A stretch of 64,000 nt of DNA, taken from the NCBI RefSeq assembly GCF_949628265.1, contig NC_088786.1, forward strand, positions 2,666,001 to 2,730,000, in the 5' to 3' direction. Under the pieces are notes generated by a model that worked only from the letters and a program-made list of their open reading frames with translations, did no database searches and was not told where the DNA came from. Shown in pieces: positions 22,801 to 32,528 of this stretch. A program made the translations under genes and the position numbers. The first letter of the stretch is position 1. Every line of letters starts with the position of its first letter. This DNA comes from Cloeon dipterum. Its lineage: Eukaryota; Arthropoda; Insecta; Ephemeroptera; Baetidae.

Positions 22801-25015
22801 AATTGATAATCGAATATAAAAAATAACCTTTATTTCGTAGGTGAATAATAACGAGATCTGCGGAGTAGGACTGAGATCGCTTGAAGGACTTTCGAGGCTA
22901 AGAGTCCTTAGTATGAGAAACAATAAGGTGAAAATGATGCAAGAGGGAGCCTTCCGCGCGCTCAGGTCCAATATGATTCACCTCGACGTCGCAGGAAACC
23001 CGCTATCATGCACATGCGGCATGATGTGGTTCCAAGAGTGGGTGGAAAATGAGCCGAAAATTCAGAAAAGTCTACTCGCCACCGAGCCTCCACGCTGTGC
23101 AGATGGGTCATTGCTACGGGAAAAGGCTCTTTCAAGATCGTACTGCCAAGACAAGCAGCAGAGGGATGTGGATGAAGCTTTAGAGGCTTGCAACAGAGGA
23201 AACCGTAATGATTTCACAGTCAAATAAAATTAAAAAAAAATTGAATCATTCTTGTTTGTAGACAATTCAACAAACTTGCAATACCAACCGAGCGTCAGCT
23301 CTGCCCTCACATCGCCAGGAAGCAATCCCTATGACGGCGGGCCCCCAATCAGCTCTCAACAAGCGGTTTCTGACGAGTTTTATGAAGACTTCGTGGATTA
23401 CCCGCAACCTGGGGCCGCGGAAAACGGGCAGCAGCATCAGGATACACTAACCCCTCCACCTCCAATCGCCGCTCCTGCGGAAGCAGCCCCTCAACCTCAG
23501 TCATCGCACTACACGCCTGGTGACACCCCAACATTCTACGCCGGCTCTGTTAACCTGTCCAGTTTGAATCCTCAACCTCCAGGCCAACAGAACACTGGTC
23601 CATTCACCTTGTTTGGGTAATGTCAACCAGCTAGGAGCTAGATCATGATTTAACATATTTATTTATAGATATCCCCTGCCGAGCATCTCATCGCTTTGGA
23701 ACAAAGGCCCTCCGTCCAACGGATTAGGTCGCACGTCGGCCAAGCGCCTGGAGACTGACCAAAAGGGCCCAGTTATGGGTCATAGAAGCAACTTGCCCTT
23801 GGAGGAAGGATTTGTGCCTTCAGTCGGACCACAAAACCCACCTTGGACCTTCTCAGAGTCAAATCAAACATTTAAATTCCAGCAGAGGGAGTTCCACAAG
23901 CAAGACCACAAGTTGAAATTCCCTGCGCCAACAGTCAACAGTAAGGGACCCTTCGACCACAGAGGCTCGCTGCCAATTAGAGAAGATTATTCAACAACTC
24001 CACCGACGCCCCCAACTACGAGTCCGCCGCCAAATCTAAACAACCCAATAGTCAAGCAAACAGGAGTACTTCCAATAGTTTTCACCGACAAAGATGACCC
24101 TATGCGTGGCGCACACAGAGTCACAACACAAAGAATACCAACCACAACCACAGCCGAGCCAACCTCAACTCCAGACTTCAGGAAAATGATCCCACAGGAC
24201 GACGAATACCAGACAGGGCCTTCGTACCCCTCTGGGAGCGATTATCCTACCAACAGTGGGAATAATTTCACATTTAGTCCAAAGGACAACGTGGACAACT
24301 CCAGCGCCGATAATCAGAATTTCGCCTCGTACAACAGCGTGTCAAAATTCCAGGACCTGCCAAACATGCCAAGCAAAAACAAGAACGTATCTTACGTCGA
24401 GCAGGTAAAATATTCTCCACTCATATTAAATGCGGGGCTGGGTTGACACTTTTTTAGTTGTTCCACCTACCAAGGTGTTCTCTGATCTAGAGTCGAAAAA
24501 GCCGCAGTTTCCTGGAGGGCCCAAGCCACTTGAAATCAAATATATTAATCCAATATCCATGAAATTTCCAGGTGACCAACACTACCTCCAGCAAAACCTA
24601 CTCGATCACTTCAAATGAGATCCGCAGCAAGCCAACGTTGCCAGTCCCTGCCTCTAATCCTCTGGAAAACACGGTTATCAGCCAATTTCCGACTTCGGCA
24701 TTTGGGTCCGTTGTGCCCACTATCCCTCCAACGGCGGCCAGTCACCAGAGCAACAGGGCGACCATCACAAAGGTGGACGGGTCAAAGAGCTCACCAAGCA
24801 AGTTTGTCCACGTGCCAACCGTGGCACCAACAGACGAGCCCCCAATCACGTCAACCATGCAATCATGGTATTACCGAGACTACAACAAAACAAACCTGGA
24901 ACCCTTCCGAGGGGAGTACTTGCAAGATTTGCCGATGCCGTCTAGCAGTGGGCAGACATTAAGTAGAGTGGCAGCTCTAGTAATGACTGCAGGAGTTTTG
25001 ATATTTATGTACTGA
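19839..25015 (+). CDS. leucine-rich-repeat cell-surface protein, artichoke-like, 1463 aa
   Basis: Thirteen phase-consistent exons: 19839-20303, 20359-20530, 20592-20758, 20820-21119, 21175-21435, 21491-21771, 21830-22030, 22087-22471, 22528-22788, 22841-23204, 23262-23616, 23669-24404, 24572-25015. Signal peptide (LLALLLPLCAAQ), then a Cys-rich LRR N-cap (CPPDTAILPCRC ... IQIWCSH). More than 20 LRRs (LxxLxLxxNxL) follow to about residue 880, then an LRR C-cap (NPLSCTCGMMW to SRSYC). A Pro/Ser/Thr-rich stalk of about 500 residues ends in SSSG and a 15-residue hydrophobic tail (RVAALVMTAGVLIFMY), which suggests a GPI anchor. Length and N-cap resemble Drosophila artichoke, an extracellular protein of ciliated sense organs; chaoptin-type proteins are the alternative. 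Several exon joins fall inside repeats, as is common in LRR genes. Confidence 0.9.
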
Positions 25016-25026
25016 ATGCACATTAT

Positions 25027-25042
25027 TTTATTTACCAATAAA
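25027..25042. terminator. overlapping convergent poly(A) signals
   Basis: AATAAA on the plus strand at 25037-25042 serves the LRR gene. AATAAA on the minus strand at 25032-25027 serves PQBP1. They are 5 bp apart between two stop codons only 85 bp apart. Confidence 0.75.
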
Positions 25043-25100
25043 TTTAGCAGACTACAAATTTACTTGTATCAAATTAAACCTAAAAATGCTCACCAATTGG

Positions 25101-26156
25101 TTACTTCTTCGTCTTTGAGTTGGCTCGCAGGATATCACCAGGACTGGGATAAGGTCTTTGTTGGAAAATAGGACCAGAAGCTGTCGTATCGACCCCAGTG
25201 TTTGCATCATCTTCAGCTCCTAGACCAGACGACCAGGTGCCTCTACAGGAATTAAAAAATTTATATTAAATTCATACAAGTTAATCCGAAATATTACCTT
25301 GGACACTCGGAGTAAGCCGAGGGATCCATGGGATCAAGAACGTCCCGCTTGGGCACGTGGCCTCGCCTCTTAGGCGGTGGTCGCACCTGCTCTTCCTCCT
25401 CACTTGACGAGCTCAAACTTTCATCTGAACTGTGATCGTCGTTATCATCGTCGTCCAGCTGCATCATCATTGGTTCCGAATCAGGCATTTTTATGGATTG
25501 CTGAAGTTTGTTTTGCTCTCTCAGTACACTGGCAGCCATTGTCGGCTTTGCTTGAGGGTGCAGAGGAGGAAGCCACGAAACAAGGCTGGTCTTTGGATCC
25601 CAGTAGAAAAACCTTCCACTAAAACAGAAAGCTGGAGTTAGTGACAGGTCGGGAATATAAATTTCAGTTCAATTCACTCACGTTCCGGGGTCGTATTCCT
25701 CCTTCCAGTTATCAGGAAGAGGGTATTTGTTGAGCACTTTCTTTTTCTTCCTCAAATATGTGATGTCGGGCTCAATTATTCCACTCGCCCAGTAAATGCT
25801 GCAGAAGACTGAACATTCGTGATAAATGTTGTACTTATTTGGGCAGCCAGGATATCCCTGTAAAATAATTGCAAGTTTTGGAAAACTAAATATACATAGT
25901 AAAAGGTATTTTAGTTTACCAGAATGGGAGGCTTCTCTTGATTTTCAGAAAGTTTGCTTACGGCGAGCAATGCTCTTTTCCTTCGATCCCCATCATCTTC
26001 AGCAATGACTTCCTCACTTTGCCGTTCTGAAAATAAATTTGGTTTTTATAAGCTAAAGAGGAGGAAGGATAAATTACCTTCAGCTTGTGTCCCTTTTTTG
26101 CCTGCAATAATTCCTCGTTTGGCAAGCTTGGCAGCCAGAGCAGCAGGCAGAGGCAT
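25101..26156 (-). CDS. PQBP1: polyglutamine-binding protein 1 (WW-domain splicing factor), 274 aa
   Basis: Exons in coding order 26156-26078, 26026-25920, 25857-25682, 25618-25298, 25242-25101. The N-terminus is [16 protein letters not shown], as in vertebrate PQBP1. A WW domain spans about residues 108-140 ([18 protein letters not shown] ... SWLPP). The signature C-terminus [20 protein letters not shown] ... [15 protein letters not shown] is the segment known to bind the U5 15-kDa spliceosomal protein. Between N-terminus and WW is a Cys-containing insert ([19 protein letters not shown]) that mammalian PQBP1 lacks. The mammalian Arg/Asp polar repeats are replaced by an Asp/Ser/Glu run. It acts in the nucleus in pre-mRNA splicing. 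It shares a promoter region with COPG. Confidence 0.95.
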
Positions 26157-26839
26157 TCCGGTCGGAATATAATTTAACGGAAAATCAAGAATTTTCTGGT
26201 ATTAAACCAACGTCGCTTCTTCTCGTCCTGTAGTTTGAGGTTTGAGTGAAAATGTAAGCAGAAAATTAGCCGCAACCGGTCCGCAACCCACGAATCACAC
26301 GATGTAAACAAACAAAATTTTGGATCGAGATTCGAGACCCTGCTCACAAAGGCGCTGTCAAGCTTTGGCTTTGTAAGTGTAAGAAGAGAAGTTCAACGAC
26401 TACTCACCAATGACAGGTCGAGCGCTAGTTTCAACCAATCAGAGGCCGTCATCGCGAAATCTTGTCACTACTTCTATCTAAAGAGTAGTCAGAAGGGGGG
26501 GGGGGGGAGAAAAACTGGCAAGATTTTACGTTTGCAGCATGTGATTGGTTGAAAACAGCGCTCTACCTGCCGTTGGTGAGTGACCACAGAACTTCTTTGC
26601 CTGCGTACGCCTGCGCCTAAGAGTGAACAAGAGCTTAGATGGTTCGAGAAACCAGGTGTAGAGGGTGTTGTATCGTCAGACGTCAGTGCCAAACAAGCGT
26701 AGGCGTGTCAATTTTGACGTGTAAATTTACATGACGATAACTAAAGGGTCTAAATATTTCCAAGTCTAGGGGTTTTCGTAGTAAAAAGTTAATTTCGTTA
26801 GAGAAAAATCTCCGCCGGTATTATTTTCTTTCCTCTAGA
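26157..26839. promoter_or_regulatory. bidirectional promoter region of PQBP1 and COPG
   Basis: 683 bp between divergent start codons. It contains a 40-bp inverted repeat (26402-26441 / 26540-26579), each arm ending in a CCAAT box (CAACCAATCA), and a run of 13 G at 26495-26507 in the loop. CCAAT boxes in both orientations fit NF-Y control. Transcription starts cannot be fixed from sequence. Confidence 0.6.
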
Positions 26840-29800
26840 ATGATTGGGTTCAAAAGGGACAGCAAAAAAGACGAGGAAGATGGTAAGTTTGGAAAAAATA
26901 TTATGAACTCCATTTTTGACAATCTGCGGTCTTTAACTTTTCACAGGAGGTGGAAACCCCTTCCAGAACCTGGAGAAAACCACCGTCCTGCAAGAGGCAA
27001 GAACTTTCAACGAGACGCCGGTCAACCCAAGAAAATGCACTCAAATTCTCACCAAAATTCTTTACATCCTCAACCAGGTTTGCTCAAACATTTTTATAAA
27101 CAACAGAAATTATTAACTTTCTCTAAGGGTGAGATCCTGGGCACTGTTGAAGCGACCGATACCTTTTTCGCAATGACCAAGCTGTTCCAATCGCATGACG
27201 TCATTTTGCGCCGAATGGTCTACCTGGGCATCAAAGAGCTCGCACCCATCGCCAAGGACCTTTTCATCGTCACCTCGTCTCTGACCACCGACATGACAGG
27301 TCGTGAGAACCTTTACAGGGCCGCTGCCATCAGGGCACTCTGCAGCATCACTGACGTAATTTCCATTTTTTACCCAACGTGGTAATTATTTTATTTAGAA
27401 TTAATTCTCAGGGCAACACGCTCCAGCAATCCATCGAGCGTTACATGAAGCAGGCAATCGTGGACCGCAACGCAGCCGTGAGCAGCGCCGCCTTGGTCAG
27501 CAGCCTGCACATGACCCGTTTTGCCGGAGAAGTGGTCAAGCGCTGGGTCAACGAGGCGCAAGAGGCCATCAACACGGACAGCATCATGGTGCAGTACCAC
27601 GCCCTCGGAGTGCTCTACCACATCAGGAAGACAGACCGACTGGCCGTGACCAAACTGGTGGCCAAGCTGACCAAGTCCACCATGAAGTCGCCCTATGCCC
27701 TCTGCATGCTGGTGAGAGAAAATAAATATGGGGGACTCACACTTTCCGCTCACTCACACTTCTCGCTCTGATGGGAAGATTCAATGTTAATCCCTATCCT
27801 AGCGAGAAGTGTGAGTTGGGCCAAAATGGTGAGTCTGCCATATTCACTTTTTGACTCAGGGTTCAGACTGGTCGATGATGTGAATTTCATCAAATTATCT
27901 TGTGTGTTCTTTGAAAACCAATAATTTCACTTTTAGATTCGAATCACGTGCCGTCTGATTGAGGAGGACGATGTTGGAACCAACTCGAAGCTGTTTGAAT
28001 TCGTGCAAAGTTGTCTGCGCCACAAAAGCGAGATGGTCATCTACGAAGCTGCGCACGCCATCGTGAACATGAAGAAGACAGGCGCCAGGGAGCTTGCGCC
28101 AGCAGTCAGCGTGCTTCAGCTCTTCTGCTCCTCCTCCAAGCCAACCCTTCGATTCGCTGCCGTCCGCACCCTCAATAAGGTGAGGGTGGTCATTTAATTA
28201 TTATTATTAAGTGAATCAAATGTTGCGTTCAGGTGGCTATGACGCACCCAGCAGCGGTCACTGCCTGCAACCTGGACCTGGAGAGTCTGATCACCGACGC
28301 AAATAGGTCCGTCGCCACCCTGGCCATCACCACTCTGCTGAAAACGGGCGCTGAATCGTCAGTGGACCGCCTAATGAAGCAGGTATAAGCTACTTATTTT
28401 ATTTAAACAAATTTTTTAGAACAAGTCATTGGATTTTTAGATATCGAGCTTTGTGAGCGAGATCAGCGACGAGTTCAAGATTGTCGTCGTGAAGGCCATC
28501 AGAGCGCTTTGTCTTAAGTTCCCTCGCAAGCACTCTGTGCTCATGAACTTCCTTTCTGCCATGCTGAGGGATGAAGGTGGCCTGGAATACAAGGCTTCCA
28601 TTGCCGACACCATTATCACCATTATTGAGGAAAATCCTGAAGCCAAAGAAACTGGTAAATTAAAATTTCTTATTATCGTCTACGGTTATAATTTAGTATT
28701 TTTCATTATATCGCGATGAACAAAACAAATAGCTGAACAGAAACACGCAATCCTAATGGTCTTCAAAATGCTGCTTGAATTCCTAAAATTACCTTTACGT
28801 ACCTGTACATAAAAATTCGAAAATCTAAAATAGCCAAAATGTGTTCCATTCAAATATCATAAATAGGGGGTTCCTGTTTTTCCACTTTTTTTAAGAAAAT
28901 CGCAGTGAAAGACAAAAAATCAAGAATATTTTATATAGGACAATATTTGTGTAAATTTCAATTGGATATGTTTGAATTATAATAAATTTAGACTATTCAA
29001 AGTCGTGGTCAGGGGCTGAGACCCAGCCCTTGTGCCCCTGGGGGCTGATTGTTTTAGTTAAATTAACGTTTGTTCAGACATGAGCGATCTTGGTGTCGAT
29101 TCACATGCTTTTCGTCACGAGAAACTCAATTCTGGACTTAATTCCATCGAAACTCCCTTCCAGAACTGGTTTACCATCAATATTACGACCATAGGAGAGT
29201 GAGATATGATGAAATTAAGTCCTTAATTGAGTTTCTCGTAGCAAAAAACATACTCAACGATTCCAAAGAAGGCACAAAAGTTGATTTAACTGGAAAATTC
29301 CATTCCCGGGGGTCAGGGGGTGGGTCTCAGGCCCCGACCATGACCTCAAAAAGTCTGAATTAATTATTTTAAATCAAAATTGGTTCGAAGCATTTCGAAA
29401 TCTACACAAAAATCCCCTTTCTAAATAATATCGTTTTTCAGGTTGCAAAAACACGTTTTTTTATACTTTATTGACTTCGATTTTCTCATGTACTAGGATA
29501 AGCGCGCTTATTTTGAAAAATTAGACCAGTTTTTTGTAATCCTCACCATAAACCCATGAAGGGCATCATTTGGACCGCATTTTTATCACCAATTTTTTTT
29601 ATCTAGCTCAATTAAGGCAAATATTTAAAAAAAATCATTAAATTGCAACAAATCAAATTCCCAGGTCTGGCTCACCTTTGCGAGTTTATCGAGGACTGCG
29701 AGCACACGAGCCTGGCGGTGCGAATCCTGCACCTGCTTGGCAAGGAGGGGCCGCGCACCAAGCAGCCGTCTCGCTACATCCGCTTCATCTACAACCGAGT

Positions 29801-31678
29801 GATCCTGGAGAACGCGCCGGTCCGCGCCGCCGCCGTGTCCGCCCTGGCCCAGTTCGGCGCTTTGTGTGCCGACCTGCTGCCCAACGTGAAGGTGCTGCTG
29901 GCCCGCTGCCAGATGGACACGGACGACGAGGTCAGGGACCGCGCCACCTACTACAGCGTCATCCTCAACTGCAACGACGCAGTGCTCAACAACCGGTTCA
30001 TCGTGGAGAACACGCACCTCAGCCTGCCCACCCTGGAGAAGTCGCTGCACCAGTACACCATGCAGCCTTCCGAGACGCCGTTCGACGCCAGGACCGTGCC
30101 GGTCGCGGCCATCTCGCCTTCCGAAGAGGCCAGGTTGGCTGCTGCCGAGGAAATCAGCACAAAGCCTAAGGTATTAATTTCTTCTACGATGTTTCAAAAT
30201 CCTCCTGCTGTCAAAATATTTCTCTCTTTTTGTATGTACTATTTTCCTTGCACTGATTTTTACTATTTATTTGGCAGGTGGCAGTTGCCCGTGTGAGTAA
30301 AAAAATCTGTTTAATTTCGCTCCACAACCCTGTTGTGTTCAAACCTTTCCGACTCGCTCTCTTTTATTTATTTGTCCTAACCACAAAACCTCTTTTTGAG
30401 CTCATTTTCGATATTGTAGGCTGCGATCGCAACCATGACGAGAGAGGAGACGTACGCCGAAAAGCTGAGAAACATCCCGCAACTGGCCGCGCTTGGTCCT
30501 CCTTTCCACTCGTCGCCGGCTGTCGACCTCACCGAGTCCGAGACGGAATATTTGGTCAAGTGCGTGAAACACGTGTACGAGCGTCACCTGGTGTTCCAAT
30601 TCATCTGCACCAACACGCTGAACGACCAACTGCTAGAAAACGTGCGCGTGCATCTAGACCCTCTGCCAGAAGGTTTCGTGGTCGCCGCCAACATCCCCTG
30701 TCAAAGGCTACCTTACGGCGAAGCGCAGTCGTGCTTTACAGTTCTCACATTCCCTGATGTGCTCGCCATAAGCGTTGGTAACATTCAAAAACCAGATTTT
30801 TGTTTCCAAGCTTCTAAACTTGGCATTTTTAGGTTCATTTGGTGCCGTCATGAAATTCTCTACCAAAGACTGCGACCCAGCAACTGGACTTCCTGACTCT
30901 GACGACAGCTATGATGATGAGTACATGGTCAGAAATTACTTCCATCTTTTTAACCAAAATATTTTTCGCTAATCTTCAAACTTGTTTTAAATAACTAGAG
31001 CTTTACAGATAGTTAAATCGAAAAATCCACTATTCAACACCCATAAATTTCTATTTTACTTACAGAAATAATCTTGCAATCGTTTATAAAATACAGCTAT
31101 GTGGCTTTGATAGGTTAATGACAAGCGCGGCCATTTGCATAATTTTATATTTGCAAATAAAAAAAATAAAAAACCTTGAGAGACGTATTAATTTCAAATT
31201 AAAATATAAAGAGACCGATTTAATTTGCTTTTTGTTTCTTGTTATATTTATAGTTGGAAGATTTGGACGTGTCTGTTGCCGATCAGATGCAGAAGGTGGC
31301 CAAGGCAAACTTTGCTGCCTCTTGGGACGAGGCAGGCGATGAGAATGAGCTTGAGGACGTGTTTGCCCTGACCAGCATGCAAACCCTGGACGAGGCGGTG
31401 AAAAACATAATTCAATTCCTTGGAATGCAGCCCTGCGAAAGAAGCGATCGAGTGCAAGAAGGGAAATCTTCTCACACGCTCCTGCTATCAGGTTCGTCTC
31501 GCTCGTTGCAGGTTTATTTACTACTATAATAATCACTGCGTTTGCAGGGGTGTTCCGCGGAAACCACGATGTATTGGTGAGGGCGAAATTGGCCCTCTCG
31601 GAAGGAGTCACCATGCAGCTCGCCGTGAGATGCTCCGATCCGGAAGTGTCGGAATTAGTCACAAATTCGGTCGGTTAG
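26840..31678 (+). CDS. COPG: coatomer subunit gamma, 883 aa
   Basis: Thirteen exons: 26840-26882, 26947-27077, 27128-27355, 27412-27711, 27937-28179, 28233-28382, 28441-28654, 29665-30170, 30278-30292, 30420-30777, 30833-30927, 31254-31491, 31548-31678. Phases match throughout, and the length is close to the human 874 aa. The N-terminal adaptin-type HEAT solenoid covers about residues 20-550 ([28 protein letters not shown]). A linker is followed by the gamma-COP appendage from about 620 ([30 protein letters not shown]), ending TNSVG. It forms part of the COPI coat for Golgi-to-ER and intra-Golgi transport, and the appendage binds ArfGAP. Exon 9 is a 15-base microexon (VAVAR). Introns 4 and 7 carry hairpin elements. 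Confidence 0.97.
27727..27842. repeat. hairpin in COPG intron 4
   Basis: TATGGGGGACTCACACTTTC and CACTCACACTTCTCGCT pair with AGCGAGAAGTGTGAGTTGGG and GGTGAGTCTGCCATA around a loop of about 30 bp. The fold brings the 5' splice site and the intron body together. Confidence 0.75.
28985..29365. repeat. foldback element in COPG intron 7
   Basis: Left arm motifs TTTAGACTATTCAAAGTC, GGGGCTGAGACCCAGCCC and GAGAAACTCAATTCTGGAC recur inverted and in reverse order near 29365, 29318 and 29225. The element occupies about 380 bp of a 1-kb intron in an otherwise short-intron gene. Confidence 0.75.
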
Positions 31679-32528
31679 AATGCTCCTCACATTACCAGCG
31701 CTGATTGATTGATTCAAGATTTATATATAAATTATGTTAGCGAAACTATTCAATAAAACGCTTTGTTTTAACATACACGTTTTTATTATAAATTCAGTAC
31801 ATTGATAATTGCCTCAAGTCTAGAATTCGCGACTGGCGCTCTTTACAAAAGAAGTAAGCATGACGATAAGTCTCATTAATACGAAATGTTGGAAAAATAA
31901 ATACATGCGCACGCAATTAACATATATATATGGAACGGATTTAGCATTACTTACCGGTTTAAGCAGAGGAGTTGAAAACGAAACTAAAGGATATTTGGCA
32001 AGTGGATAGACTTAGAAATGAAATCAACAAAATGGAGGGAAGCCTGATTATTTCCGAGGCCAACAAAATATTACACCTAGCAAGTCTCTAATGGTCCCTT
32101 GAATATTGCTCACCCTGCGCAAAAATTGGAAGGGCGGCAAGCAAGGAAAGAAGTATCATAACTCGTTGGTTGCTGGTTTATTCCTCTATTATTTTTGGAT
32201 TTCCTCTGTTTGGTCGAAAAATATTATATATTATATATGTGTTGATTGATTACTTTGAAATATGTTGATGAACCCTGCACAAACGATCAACCAGCGTTTC
32301 CTTCAAGTCGTGATAAAAAGTAACGCAATCACAGCAAAACGCTCAGCATTAATAGATTTCAAACAGTGTGTATAATCAACTATTTTTCGTTGCTGCTTAC
32401 AGTCTAAGAAGCATAAATACTGTTCCGTTCAACGTCATATAAAATAACGAGAGAAGTTTTCACTGTGTTTAGCATTCAGTTTTGTCCAGCACGCACACTT
32501 TTTAAAGAAAGACGCACAGCTTTTCTTT
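31679..32528. other. convergent 3' ends of COPG and NPC1
   Basis: AATAAA at 31752-31757 follows the COPG stop by 73 bases. The remainder is probably the NPC1 3' UTR on the opposite strand. No further gene seen. Confidence 0.6.

Noticed and set aside
24430..24618. Plus-strand frame in the last LRR-gene intron as an extra exon
   Set aside because: Its acceptor at 24457 gives a frame with an early stop. Skipping it joins 24404 to 24572 in phase.
29678..30169. Second long frame over COPG exon 8
   Set aside because: Shadow frame of the GC-rich COPG coding exon.
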